The position numbers and the translations under genes are program-made. A model generated the notes under the pieces. That model was not told the origin of the DNA and made no database searches. It saw only the letters and a program-made list of their open reading frames with translations. From Alectoria sarmentosa (taxonomy: Eukaryota > Ascomycota > Lecanoromycetes > Lecanorales > Parmeliaceae), in the NCBI GenBank assembly GCA_009733775.1, contig WOGZ01000142.1, positions 1 to 64,000 of the forward strand: a stretch of DNA of 64,000 bases. Reading direction: 5' to 3'. Below, piece after piece: positions 43,543 through 56,582 of this stretch (position 1 is the first letter of the stretch; every line of letters starts with the position of its first letter).

Positions 43543-45730
43543 AGCGATGAGTCGCCGACGATGGTCAGAGACTGGAAAAAGCGGTAATGAGATCGGAGAA
43601 GGTATAAATACAAGAGACCAAGTAATTCATCACGGATAGGACTACTTCAGCTCTGAGCCGACGTAGTAAAAGTGACTATACCGTGCAGCAACCTCTTACG
43701 CAGGTGGCAAGATTGGAGTACGGTCCCTTGACCCTTCCTGTCCAACCCCAATCCCCTTCCCTAACTTCCTCGCCCACTCCGCCGCCAACGCCTTCACCCC
43801 CTCCTAACACTTCCCATCACCCTCTCGTCATATCAAAGGCATTCCTCGAGATAGAACCTCCCTCAAAAGCCGTGATGAAAAGCACGGGTGAAAGTGATAA
43901 TCAGATTCCATAAGTGAGTGAAGCAAACAGAGCGACAACGGCGGTCTCTGAAGCAAAACCGGCCGCCCCCCTTGAGTGATCCGAGAATCGTATGTCAGCG
44001 TTACCGACACAGGCCCTGATACCTCGTCGGCAAGTACCAACGAACATGATAGACCAGGAATCGGGCAGCCGTGGCCTTGAAAACCGTTGTCTCATGGACA
44101 TGCGTAATCGCAGATGGGTAGTGAATAGGTGTTTAAACACTACGGCATGGCTCAAACACAATGTGGAGTCATTTCAACGCTTGAGATCTCCGCCGGGAAA
44201 GCAGGCGATGTCACACCACTGGGAGCCTGGAGTTGGCTTCCTTTGAGGTAGTCGTGCCTTCCAGGAGTGACCCACTCGATAGAGCGAGGACACCAGTAAA
44301 CTCTCCCACTTAACCGGATGTCGCTTGATCAATTAGTGTCCTCGATTTATCAAGTAATTTGTTCGTGAGGAGCACGAGTATGTTGGAAGTGCTGCAGCAC
44401 TATGTGTTAGTTACCCCTCAGGTGGCAATTCTAGCGTCCTTTTGCCACAGGCCTCACATGGTATAAATGTAGCCTTCACACCATTTCATAGCTAGACAAT
44501 TATCCTCCTCACATAAATTTCAACAGAGTCAGATTCCTATCTTTGCTCACAGTCCCTACCACCAGGGGAGACTTGAAGTTGCCAGCGACGCTGCTGCTTC
44601 AGCAACGCTGGTCGCTGAACGCTCATCATGCTCGTCATATAGTAATGGCTTGACGGAGCCCCTCTCACATTGCCTCGTGTTGATAGTCGCTGAAACCTTC
44701 GACCGTTTAACACTCGAGACCATCGACGTATAGGGTTGTCGAAGCCTGACCTAAAGGCTGGAATTTCCAGTCCACATCATGATGAATCTACTCAGAGGTA
44801 GAACGAGCTCCTGCAGTAAGTGTTCTCTCTTCTCATAGCTGTCAGTATGTTGCTATGCTAACGAAACATGATCAGTCAATTTCCCTATAGTCACCACGGG
44901 ACTATGTTGTACGGCATTGATCAACCGCTTTCCGTTCGAAAACTCCTGGAGGCATCATCTTTCAAAGGTCTCGTAAACTGAAGGATGCAGCAACCATCCG
45001 TACCCCAGGTTTCAAGGCGTGCTAGAGCGCTATAATCTCCTAGGGTCTTCCGGGTGAGCGACGGCTTTAGCCACTTGCCGAATACATATATATACATACA
45101 CCCAGAACGAGTCTCTGCTGTAAGTGTCTCCCGTTTCATATCCCCTTAGACATTGACCTAGGTCAAGCGCTTCATTCGTGCCGAGACCCACAAGGCAATC
45201 ATCGCTCAGTAGCAAGTTACAGAGGAATAGGTTGCAATTTGAGGACATTTTTACCAGTATAGACGACCACATTGTTCCGTACTTTTTAACAAGGAAGAAG
45301 AAAGTATACTAATTAATTCGTAGGCAACTTTTGGTCCTTGATTGTCCGGGCGTCTTTCTGCAAGGCATGCCGATGCCCGTGGTAAATTATCTTAGTTCTA
45401 AGTTTGTGTCTTTGCAAGACGACTAAGACTACATCAGACAGTCTACATGCTGGGAAGTTGGTGATTCTATGCGGATCTGGTCATGGTGCGTATCTGGTCA
45501 TGGACAGCCGTGTCTGGTTAGGGCGCCGAGACAACATGGTTCCGGATCATTCCATGCACATTTTAAGACCTCACCATCTTCACTTATCTAGCCACCACCC
45601 TCTTTCTTTGCTTCACACACAGCTTCCTTACTCCCACACTGACCTTTCGACACCCAGTCATCGCGCCACTTGCTTCGCCACAAGCCTTTGGCTTCAGATA
45701 TCTTGCTTCGCTCTGCCAGAAACGGACACG
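43543..45730. other. Gene-poor stretch with a short hairpin repeat
   Basis: No gene recognised over 2.2 kb. The region contains one copy of a dispersed hairpin element (44274-44361). TATA-like sequences near 43600 and 44460 have no gene downstream that I can support. Confidence 0.45.
44274..44361. repeat. Dispersed hairpin element, copy 1
   Basis: Arms at 44274-44293 and 44336-44355 pair at 17 of 20 positions. The inner part carries GGATGTCGCTTGAT (44316-44329), shared exactly with a second copy at 47717-47730, and the similarity continues for about 30 bp (TCCTCG-TATCAA). Confidence 0.65.
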
Positions 45731-46991
45731 ATGGAGAGGCTGGAGACCACATCTCAGCGAGGGGAGAGCACGGAGGCTACCGAGAAAAGGTAAGGATCTC
45801 TCAACTATGAGCAACGACAGTGTTGTTGACTAATGGCTACATAGCCACACCACGTCAAAGACAGATCGTACTTTCCCGGCCATCTTTCCGAGCGAAATAC
45901 TTGACATGATCTTTGAGTTGGTGCTCGGAGACCACACGATCCACATCAAGAGCGACGTGATTCCGCAAAAGTCCGACTCGGAGGATGTCAAGCATGATGA
46001 CGAGGACGATGACGATGACGAGGACGATGACGATGACGAGGACGATGACGATGACGACGATGATGACGATGACGAGGACGATGAGGATGAGGATGACGAC
46101 AATGACGGGCAGGACCGCGAGGAACAGCTGGAGGAGTTGTCGGAGATCTTGAGTGATGATCGTGGACCGCTGTACCACAGCATGTGCGACAAAGAACTAC
46201 TGCACCCAAAGGACGCCCGGCTCTACCGCGTCCGGAGTGTAGAAGCCAAGGGCAACAGAGACTCTCGTGCGCAATCGAACATGGTTGTCAAGGACTTCAA
46301 AAATGTCAGATGCCCTGAGCTGTCTGATCCCAGTCTGGAACCGGAGACGATAGGTAGCCTTGGAGGCGAAGAGGAGCCTCTAGCACAACTCTCGCTGGCT
46401 TTCCTCCGAGTGAACAAGCAAGTCTACCTCGAAGCCTCCACGATCCTCTACTCCACCAGGACCTTTTGCTTCTTCGACCCCACCACCTTCGCTCAATTCT
46501 TCTCCATCAACTTCAATTTCTTCGCCCACTCTCCGACCTCAACCACCGGCACGGTTTTACTCAGCACGAAGAGAAACTCGATCCGGTCCGTCCACATGCG
46601 CGCCAGGACCGCCCTCTACTATCGCCAAAAAGTCCTGTGGATGGTCGCGCTAGATGGGGCTACCTTCGTGCTACCCTGGCTGGTCGAGATCCGAGTTCTC
46701 TTCGACCTGTGCTACGAGGGCAAGGAACGCGAAGTGGACTGGACGCTTTGGCCATACTCCCGCCACCGCAATGGCTTCCCTCTCCTCAAGACCGCCGAAG
46801 TCCGCGTGGCGACCCACGTCGTGCCATATCGGAGGGAGGATGATCCGGAACGCGATGAACTGCGCGAGGTAGGATGGCGTGTGGAACTGGTGGAGGCCAT
46901 TGTTGGACATCACATGGATGTCATGTTTGGCGCGAGCTTGTTGGATGCGGCGGCCGTGGCGGCGAGGGATGCCGAATTCGCTCGGCCATGA
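45731..46991 (+). CDS. Unknown protein with long Asp/Glu tract
   Basis: Exons 45731-45789 and 45845-46991 (55-nt intron with a GACTAA branch) give 401 residues. Early on, TFPAIFPSEILDMIFELVLGDHTI looks like the start of the fungal F-box-like/2EXR proteins (leaf-like L-x-P-x-E-I-x-D-x-I motif). A run of about 38 acidic residues follows (residues about 70-107), then SLAFLRVNKQVYLEASTILYSTRTFCF, a segment typical of the same fungal family. The rest is not recognised. The acidic run is encoded by a GAC/GAT/GAG trinucleotide-type repeat and could vary in length between strains. The role, perhaps as a substrate adaptor, is inference. Confidence 0.72.
45995..46106 (+). repeat. GAY/GAR trinucleotide tract
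   Basis: About 112 bp of almost pure GAT, GAC and GAG codons inside the acidic-tract gene, giving uninterrupted Asp/Glu. Slippage-prone by composition. Confidence 0.85.
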
Positions 46992-49676
46992 TCGTGCTTA
47001 TCACGATGTGGATTAGAGAAATCAATACTATGCTGCTCAGAAGAAAATCTCAGTGCCATGATGCTGACTGGTGTTCAACATGCTCATATCTCGCCCACCG
47101 AATATCCAGCTCAAAATTCCCTTCCAGAATGTGCCCCATAGAGAGCTACAACACTCGGTGCCTCACGCTCAAGCTTCCTGGCTCCAGCTCCATACCCAGC
47201 CAGCTTCAAACCACCCCAAACCCCACAACAAAAACCAGACTTTGAAAAAGAGGGAGGCCTTCATGAGTGTTCTTTTTATGTATCTGAGCGCTTAAAAGCT
47301 CACCCCAGCTCACGCTCACCCCTGATCACCCCAACTCACCCTTATCTCATTTTGGAAGGGTGAAGCGGCATGTATAACGTTAAACATTTTGAATAATGCA
47401 TTGCAAATGTTGTGAAAGCGTTGATGTGCGATTTGTATGTGCGATTTATATGTGCGCTTTCAATATGCATCAATGAGGGTCGGTCACAGGACTCGACAGT
47501 CACGAGATCCAAATCTTCTTTCAGATAAAGTTAGCGCGGACGGCTTTTCTTCGGCCGGAACGGTTTCGCGGGATTCGACATTCGCAAGGCTTCAAAACCT
47601 CAGATGGGTATAGCGGGCTTTCTAAATACATTTTTGAAAATCGGAACAGGTCTCTGCGTACAAGGGTTTGTGGCTACATACAATTTTTACTCGTGCAATG
47701 GAGAAGTGAGCTACTTGGATGTCGCTTGATATATTGATCTCCTCGCTCTATCAAATAGTTCACTTCTTCAATGCACGAGTAGTGCGCTGTGAGAGATCAA
47801 AAAGTTTCAATTTTTTGATCTCGACTGAAAATGGTTTCGCATGTTATACATTTCAGTAAAGAACCTTGTTCCATAATTTTTGTAGCCCTGTTACCGATGA
47901 GTGACCGATAAATGGCTTAAGGCGCTCGTTAGCATGCTAAATAGGCAGTCTTTTCGTAATAATTGACGGAATGACAATAAACACCTTACGCACTGATCCG
48001 TCATCATCTCCGTGAGGATGCCATATAGCAGAGCCAAACCAATACCATCCATACCTTTCATACTTCACAAGGCAACCGTCTACCCGGCTCCTACTCCGCA
48101 TGGGATTTTGTCTTCCACGAGTGCGAGCTGTATCGTCATCGTTACTATAATTCGAACATGCTTCCAATTTCGTGGCTGGTCCAAGGTTGCGTTCCATTGA
48201 TCTGGTGACATCGCAGGATAAACAGATAGATGACGAAGAACACCTCGGACCCACCCCGTGCGCTTCGATTGTTTTTTCCCTTCTTGAAATGTCCTCCTCT
48301 CCATCACTTCCTTTCATCATTATGCGCAAAGCTGAACTTTACTGCCTTTCCATATTTTCGTGGTGTCTTATCAGCTATGATAAAGATACTGGAAAAGGTT
48401 TTCCAATCAGACTGCAAAGAACACTCTCTTGTGATTCCCCAAGTCTCGACAAGCATTCTTACCCTCCGGCACAATCTCCTATGGCATGATGCGGGGACCT
48501 CACCATGAAAAGAACCAATGACCTAGAATTTGTCGTTGGCACTCAGACCAGCACTGCAATGAGTAATGCAGTCTCTTCAGCCAAACCGTCAGCAATCCTC
48601 CGGGTTCCTGTTTGTAACAGCTTTGACAATTGGTTTTTGGAGTTAAAGAAGAGTGTCGAGAACTTTCGCAGCGGATGCAGTATTGATCTATAGAATATAT
48701 AACAAGAATTCCAAGTGCGATAGAAAGCTAGGCTACATGGGGGTATGCCTAAAATGGATTTGATCGTGTTCACTGTCATTGTCGCTGACTGACAAGAGTA
48801 GTCCTGTCGTTCCGCCGAGTCCATGGACGGAATCCTGAGCTATTCTTAAGGCTATCGAGATCGGGACCGCCACAATCAAGCCTCTAGCATTTCCATGTTA
48901 TCAAGGTGATTCAGGGAAGTTATGGAAGGATGTAAGTTATACGCAAGCAACTTCTTGTCGCTTGGTGGCGGTTGGATTTGGGACTTTTCTAGCTGAAATG
49001 GAAAGAAATCAAGTAGCAAGAATCAAGCTGGACAAGAGGCTGAGTCAAAGATGGAGGCCCCTAAAGATACATGGCTGGCGACGAAAATGGGATGAATATG
49101 GGAGATTATGAGCGGTATGCTTCTGGGGAAGAGAAGTTCAGAGGAGAGAGTCTTAAATAATGGAGAGAGATAAAAAAATCCTAGCCTGAAGGAGGCCTTC
49201 AATCTTTCACAATACCAGCGGAGTGATCAGATAATCCCAGCCTTGGTCCACTAAAGCTTGCGCGACACGAAAAATTTGATTGGACTGTTTCACAATAAAG
49301 GTCTGGCGTCAAATAACAAATCCATCATTAAAAGATGATAGCGATGGAGCTAGGGGCCGCATCTTCCTCACCCCGTCTTCCAAAAATAAAAAGAGACACC
49401 CACGGGCCGCTAGTACATTCCCTATCATAATGATCTTGCTGGAAGCAAGATGAACTATAGCGAATCATGATGTAAGTCGAAACGAGGCTAAAGTATTGGA
49501 TTGCTAGTAGCCGTGTATCGATAAATATTTTGCGGCTGTCGCAATTCGCACCACGCCGCCCAATCGGAGGACTGGCCAGGGCTAGATGGCCCCATTTTGC
49601 TCACTCGGACCATGTCAGCTTTATAGGGATCTTCATAATGCATAGAGAGCTCGCATCCAGATTCCGCTGCGCTTTC
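46992..49676. other. Gene-poor stretch
   Basis: No gene recognised over 2.7 kb. It contains the second hairpin element copy (47688-47781) and a CTCACCCC-rich run near 47300-47345. A minus-strand frame at 47937-48329 has four Cys and several Trp/Tyr but no signal peptide or family, and is not called. Confidence 0.45.
47688..47781. repeat. Dispersed hairpin element, copy 2
   Basis: The left arm starting TACTCGTGCAATGGAGAAGTG and the right arm ending CACTTCTTCAATGCACGAGTA pair over about 25 bp with two or three mismatches. The core GGATGTCGCTTGAT at 47717-47730 and the next 30 bp match copy 1 near 44316. Possibly a MITE-like family. Confidence 0.7.
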
Positions 49677-50735
49677 TCAACCCAAACAGCCCAGTCCGTA
49701 CTTTTTTCTTTGTTCACTTCGCTGGTATCGTGCAAACATGGCCTTATCTGTCTTGCCGAGGCGGTATGCCATATGTAGTACCTCACAAGTAAATGGGGGT
49801 AGCACATCTTCGCCCTCAGCAAGCTTGACCCAGGTACTTGACGTCCGTCGAATTTCTGGTCCGGTGTAGCCCATGGACCTAGCCTCTCTCGTGTAGTGTC
49901 CTGGATCTGCCCCTCTCTCATCCATTATGCTCGGATCTCGTTGGTTTTTCGGGAAGGCCTTTTCCTCGCGCAATTCGAGGGCTGTGACGAAGTCCATGGC
50001 TGCCGAGAGTGTGGTGGTTACGAGACCATTGTTGTGATAACCCAGGGGCTTTTCTGACTCAAGCTTGGGACTTATGCTTTCGAAGGTAATCGGTGCGCTC
50101 AGACCCGATGAAAGACCTGTACCAAACAAATGGACAATGTTCTCTGCATCTGAGCTTGCATGATGATCCACAATCATGATCAAAGCCCGAAAAAGGGGCC
50201 TGAGCTTGTAGTACTTATTCTGCTTCCTGTTAATCCCGATACCGCCATGGAATGAAGAATCGTCAATTTCCGTTCCTGTCGAATCTGTTTTCCTGGAGCA
50301 TAACGGTAGATTGATTTCCACATGCTCGCACCATGCCTCATGGATCTTTATGATGTCTCCGACCGTCGGTTTCGTATCAATGGATGGGATCTCGACACGA
50401 ATGAGCTTGGCGGCGAAACTTCCGAAATCGATATCGGATTGATGATCGCGAAGCCATTGTTCGTAGAGTAAGAATATCATATTGCTACGATTTGCGCTGT
50501 CGCGACCATAGGCCTTTGTATGACCTTCCAGATGGGGAGTGATAGAGTAAATCGCTGTGGATTTATTGCAGCTATCCTGGATTTATTCAAGGCAGACTTC
50601 CGGAATAGGCAAGGAGAGGGGAAGAGTAAGAAGCCCGTGATCGAAGAAATATTCCCGACAGCGCCGATGATGATACTCCTCTGAGAAACGAAGCTCGCGA
50701 AGGATGTCTTCGTTGGTAAGTAGAGAGCGTGGCAT
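49677..50735 (-). pseudogene. Unknown ORF interrupted by one TAA
   Basis: A 353-codon frame runs from the ATG at 50735 to the stop at 49677 with a single interruption, TAA at 50583-50585. The frame is the same on both sides, and the codons after the stop (starting IQDSCNKS) read as normal coding sequence up to RYQRSEQRKKYGL. A CAA to TAA change would explain the stop. No intron of plausible length removes it (the only GT-AG pair is about 25 nt). I do not recognise the protein. It lies less than 1 kb from the RIP-mutated copia element. Confidence 0.5.
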
Positions 50736-51078
50736 GATAGCTCAGGGGATCTGCCAGGTTACTGGAAGACTGATAATGAAAAAAAAGGATGGTGAACGAT
50801 GTTGGTTCGTCGAGGGTTTTGAAGATGCAAATGAAAATTTTGAAATTCGTTGATTCCCGAGGGCACTTGTGTTGGTTATTAAGGCCAAAGTCCATAGGGC
50901 TGAGTGGACTTGCATTGCACGATCTACCAGAGATTTTACCCTCGCAAACCACCTCATTATTTGTAGCCTATAGTAGCTAGTGTACGTAAATCCTCTCATA
51001 CCCACTCACATCTACAGGCTCGACAGGCCAACGGTAACCTCCTTGGACAAAAATCCTTGGAAAGGTGTCAAATAGTAG
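50736..51078. other. Decayed intergenic sequence
   Basis: No gene recognised. In the frame of the exonuclease fragment, two adjacent TAG codons occur at 51073-51078; sequence before them reads only weakly as coding. Confidence 0.4.
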
Positions 51079-51312
51079 AGGCGAAAGCTATTCGATCCTC
51101 AGCAGGGTCGTTCTTACGCGGTCTCCAACACACGGCCCATGACCGAAGAGATCAGAAGGTGTTGCGTACAAGACATCCTCTTCCTGCCCCGGGTTGTGGT
51201 GGAAGACGCAGGGAAAGTGTCGGCAACTTGGGCTGAGAAAGCTCGGACGGAAACGCTTGTCAAGGTGGCTTTGTCGCAAATGACCAACCACAGCGGAAAG
51301 GGAATGCATATG
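51079..51312 (+). pseudogene. C-terminal fragment of a 3'-5' exonuclease-like gene, left part
   Basis: The frame reads RRKLFDPQQG, then FLPR-containing and TWAEKARTETLVKVALSQ-containing segments, and NHSGKGMHM, where it meets the LTR at the target duplication ATATG. This resembles the C-terminal region of fungal 3'-5' exonuclease-domain proteins (C-V-Q-D, W-A-x-K-x-R, then N-G-K-G-R-H-M-A-L). The reading frame resumes after the element at 56819 and stops at 56851. No N-terminal part is seen; two TAG codons lie just upstream. Family recognition is from memory and moderate. Confidence 0.5.
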
Positions 51313-51543
51313 TGTTGGAGAATGAGGCTATTCAGTAGTGGTCTCATGTGTAGATAGTAGACTTGACTTATTTTTCTACTATGTAGGAGTGTAGGTTACT
51401 TATATTATGTGACGTTTATGACGCTTGTGACAAATACACGCTAGTATATTGTCACTTGAAATAATGTTAACACATTATTTTTAACATACTGTTAATATTG
51501 AATAGTGAATTATATATAGATTTTCGATTGATTGATTTTAACA
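51313..51543 (-). repeat. 3' LTR of the copia element (left copy)
   Basis: 231 bp. Against the right copy it keeps C/G in its outer (left) third and has T/A at most variable sites in its inner (right) part, for example GTTTATGACGCTT against GCCTGTGACGCCT. Confidence 0.92.
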
Positions 51544-54500
51544 TTCTCACACAATTCGAATGATGAATTGCATATATTATTCTTTCAACACTCTCACACA
51601 GTTTATATTTAGAATTATAATTTTTAATTACTCTTTTTGAATTCAATTTGACGTATAAATGTCGCAAATTTGTCGTTTATAAAAGTCTTCGTGAGTTCAT
51701 TTATTATTATATCATTAATGAATATTTATTCGAATTTTACGACTTCGATTTCAATTTAATCTCATATAAAATGTTATTATATATCGATATATTTCGTACG
51801 CGAGTGAAAATGAGGGTTTTTTGTTAATGCAATAGTTTTTTGATTATCTATTTTAATTAATATAAGCTTTGTAAATAAATTAAAGTCGATATTTAATTTT
51901 GATAATAATCGTGTTAATCATATTGTTTTCTTTATTATTTAAATTTGAGTTATATATTCAATCTCATATAATAATAAAGCGATTAATTGTTATCGTTTAA
52001 ACGTTTAATTGATCGCATTATTATATAATAAAAATATATAAATTTCAAAAAATCGACGAGTCTTTTGATTTGAGACTCAATTAACATTTATATAATTTTT
52101 CAATTCATCGGTCGTTTTATAGGTGATTTCGTGATTTATAATATTTTTTAAATAATAAATTACTCGTTTAACGATTGTATAATGTTTAATGTTTAAATTT
52201 TGATTATAATAAAAAAGTATCGTAACGATAAAGCATATATCGAAATAGATTTATATTATAAAATATATAATCGATTTTATTATCGATTAATATCGTAATA
52301 TATCTTTCGATTTAGCTTTATCGATAACTTTCTTTTATAATAATGTATCGATTATTATCGATATAAGTATCGATGTATAATCGATCATTTCGAAACGAGT
52401 TAATATTTTTTTTAAATATGCTATTTATGTGATGCGTATAATACGTTTAAGGCGATTTTTTTGTATTTTTATATTAAAATAATATGTGAATAAGCCGAGA
52501 TCGATTACAATGAATCGCTTATATAAGTTTTATTTAAGTTGTTCAATATGTTTAAATTTTTTGAGATTATAAATCTGAATATTATTCATATAAACGTTAA
52601 TAATAAATTTTATAATTTCATTAACAAAAAGAAAGTGATCGAATTCGATATATTTAAAGTTTTTAAATTCGAGAAATTCGCGTAATGTGAAATATTATTC
52701 GCGTGGCGATTGTTTAAGATTATATAATACTTTGAGCAAGAGATATATCAAATCGTATTTATTCTTTTTATATTTTTTAAATTGTTTTATATAAATCGTT
52801 TTTTTTAAAAGTGAGTTTAGAAATGCGATAATGATATTTATTTGCTTATAATTTAAGTCGTAATAAATTATAATTGTAAATAATATTTTAAACGATATAA
52901 ACTTTATTATTGAGACGAATATTTGATCGTAATTAACATTATAAATTTATTCAAAATCTCGTATTATTTATTTAAATTTATAAAAGATAAAATTATCGAG
53001 TTTTTTTTTAATTTTATAAATTCATTTGTTTATAAAAATATATATATTTTTCGTTTTCGAAATAAGTTTTCAAGTATTCATTGTGACAAAGGATTGCATT
53101 TATTTATTTATAAACTTTTATTATTTATGTGCATAAAAATCATTTATGACTTGTTCGTAAATCAAAAACTCTCAATCATTTATTTTCTTTATAATCTAAT
53201 AATTTTTCATTTCGATTATTTGTTAAACGATAACAATAAAATCGAATTTCGATTTAAAGTTATAATAATTTAAATCGTCGTGATTAAAAATAGTTTATTT
53301 ATAATATAAACGTTCAAATTCAAAAATCTTATTGCATTTGATATGTGTAATTGCTTTTTAAATTCACATTTTCGTATCGTTTCATTTCTCATTTAATTGA
53401 ATTTTTTGAAAAAGTTTCGAAATGCGCTTTGATCGCATAATGTAAATTATATCGATATTTGAATTTAAGTGTGCTTCTGAACTATCAAAAAATATCTTTT
53501 TAAGATCTTTTTCGTCGAATGCGTTTGCGCTTATGTTTTTCTCTTTTACATTTTCGAAATCTTCGCTAAAAATTCGTGAAATGAAAATATTTTGAATTTT
53601 TTCAAGGTTAAATAAATGTGTATATATATTCGTGACGTTATGTGATGTATATAAATGCTTAATAAAGTTATTTTTTGATTCGAATATATTTATAGCATCG
53701 TTATTTATGATCTCGATTAATTAATAATTCGTGTTTAATATAATTAACATCATTATTCGTAATTCGTCGAAGTTTATATGCGATATTCGTTTTATTTTAT
53801 TTATGATTGAATTTTATATTCGAAAGATATTCGTTTCTTCGTAATCGAATAAATAATATTTCTTATTACGTTTATTCAGCTTTTTACGTTTTTTTTTTGA
53901 ATATATAAATTTATATAACGCATTCGATGATCTTTATGTGTTCGAGAAATAACTTTTCGTCGATTCATGTTTCGTGTGATGTGATATTTTGAAAATGTGT
54001 GATAAAGTTTTTATTTTTCTAATACATTTTAATGTGTAAAAGTTTAAATTATAAATAACGTGATAATTTGAAATCAAATAATATAGCTTATATATCGTTT
54101 ATAATTATGCGATTTTGAATCTCGTTAAGGTCATTTTATTTAAGTGTGTAAGTCATAATTAATTCGAATATAACGTTTATATTTTTGAAATGATCTTTAA
54201 ATTGTTTATTTATAAATTTAATATGATTATTGAAACGAACGATCTTGATTTTACAATTAAATTAATATTTTATTTGAGTCTTTCAATCACGAAATAATTT
54301 ATAAATCTCGTTTTTGCGTTGAAATGTAAAACATTAAGTTCGAAGAATAATTTAATCGATAAAAAATATATAATATTTGATCTCATCGATGAACGATACG
54401 TTAAATAAATCTTTTAAATTTATGTGAATTTTATCGAGCTTTTCGAGTACCTCGTGTTGAAGTCTTTTTGATATTTTTCGTGATAATTTCGCTTTAAAAT

Positions 54501-55071
54501 AGATTTCATATATCGATCGTATATGTGATTTTTATGTTAATATGATGTTTTTATTTATATTAACGAGTCTTTTTAAGTTCGCCTCGTTTAAATGATTTAT
54601 TCGTTGATGTTATAATTCGACGATCTTTTTATTAAATATAAGATTAATTGTTAATGTTTTTATATTTTATTGAATAAATACAGCAATTTGGGCGAATAAT
54701 TGTGAAACGTTAAATAAATAAGTGTTGTTTATTTTGAAAGCATTTTTTATGTGCTTATTGTTTTTAAGAATATGATAATCGTTATTAAAAAACGTGATAT
54801 CGAATTCTTTTCGAGTCATTTGATTAATAAAAAAGAGTTTATATGTGAGATTCGAAACATGTAAAACGTCTTAAACGCTCACGATGCTGTTGAATTCATT
54901 CGATAATAATTATTTCATATCGATTGTTTTACGATTTTTGATTCATAAAATAAATTCATTTGCGATTATAACGCTGACATGATATGATTAATATTTTGTG
55001 AATTCGTTTTTATTAAAGAATATGTGATTTATACAATTTAAATCGATCATTTAATCATGTGTTTTGATAAA

Positions 55072-56334
55072 TTAATCGTTTATATTTATTGAATATATTG
55101 AATGTTTATAAGGCAGAGAATAAGATAGAGAATTAAAATCATAATTAATTTCCCGATTTACCTCATTATCTTTTGTAAAATTGATGTTGAGTTGAATTAT
55201 TATCGCATTTTTTGTCCTTTTATATAATTTGTGATAAATATTTATTTGTATTAAAAATTGATTGAAAGCTTGAATTTCATGTTTTTCGTGCGTCATATCG
55301 TCATTTAATTTAAGTGTTATGATGTGAATTGAAAAGTTTTAATACTCATCGTTTTTCTCTGTCTCGTTATCGCATATCGTATACGTTATTATTGAAATGT
55401 GTGTGTTATTTTGATTCATAAAATCGTTCGATCGATTAGCATTTATTGTATTCGCCTTTGATTTAAAGTTCGAATTGTTATTATTTCGATATTTTTCAGA
55501 CATTTTCTCGTTATATAATGTTCAATAATCGAATAATTAATGTTTTTTTTTGTTATTATTCGCTAACGAAGCACACTTTAAACATTTAAGTGAATCGTCG
55601 TCGTTTTTATAATTTAGATTGTTTGAATTTTTCGAGATATGATCATTAATGTTATTGTTATTGTTATCACGTTCTCGTTTAATTCGTTTATCTCGTTTTG
55701 AATTAATGTTCTTTTTAAAAATCTTTCTGTTTTTTTGTTTTTTATGATATCTTTTTATGGTTGCGATTATGATTATCTTTTTAATGTCTTTTTTGAGAAG
55801 TTAATCTTCTTCGTGAAAAAATGTAACGAGTTTATTAAAGTTTAAAATATCGTTTAATTGCGTGAGTATACGATGTACGAAGTTTTTGTATTTGTTGTTC
55901 AGGTTGTTTAACAACATGAACATAAATATTCAACTCTTAATTGAGGCTTTTATACGCTTAAGCTTCTTCGATTTTGTGCGTAAATTGACGATATAATTCT
56001 TTATTGAGTTTTTATTATTAAATAAAATAATGTTTCACAATTTCTGCAATTTGATGAAGCGAAGTATAAATTCGAAATTTATGTAATCCGTTTGCAGCTT
56101 GATTCATTTGTTTATAATTACATTATTATCTTTTATTAATTCAATTAATTTGTCGTCACACATCAAATAAATGAATTCGCTAATTTAATTGTTAAAATCT
56201 TATCAAACAATGACAGTTTTTTAATAGATTAATATTTTCTGTTCGGTAGATTCGCTTACTATTTTTATGTGAATCGTTTTATCGTTTAATTGTTTTTATT
56301 TAATTGTTTTTTTAAATAAATCATCTGAAAACAT
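55072..56334 (-). pseudogene. Copia gag relic
   Basis: Read on the minus strand from an ATG at 56334, the frame gives fragments typical of copia Gag, such as MLLNNLNNKYKNFVHRIL and LTQLNDILNFNKLV near 55,810-55,920, with stops at positions where Trp or Arg is expected. A longer open piece remains at 55072-55296. Codons are extremely A/T-rich. Confidence 0.65.
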
Positions 56335-56563
56335 GATTATTTCTTTATCAACGACGTTTTATAACTCATTGTATTTCAGAGCACTTTTCATCTTCTTAAA
56401 TTATTATTAATAGTTTTTCTGCCCTTTAAATTTATGGAAATTTCATATCTTTGTTAGTTTAGCAGCATTTATGGTGAATAAATGTGTAATGATCATTTTG
56501 TATGGCGATTATGATAGGTGTTTGTTCTTAATTGAAGATAAAGATGTAAAAATCATGGATGTG

Positions 56564-56582
56564 AAAATCCGGGCTCATAATT
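56564..56582 (-). promoter_or_regulatory. Primer-binding site, initiator tRNA-Met half-tRNA type
   Basis: On the minus strand the sequence next to the 5' LTR reads AATTATGAGCCCGGAT. TTATGAGCCC is complementary to the anticodon stem-loop of initiator tRNA-Met (GGGCTCATAA), the half-tRNA priming used by Drosophila copia and many fungal copia elements. This fixes the element's orientation. Confidence 0.7.

Noticed and set aside
47937..48329. A four-Cys minus-strand frame as a small effector
   Set aside because: No signal peptide, no paired-Cys pattern clear of chance, and no recognisable promoter or intron.
52923..53273. A 116-codon open frame inside the AT-rich element
   Set aside because: It is Ile/Asn/Phe/Lys-rich, on the strand opposite to the element's genes, and arises from extreme AT content.
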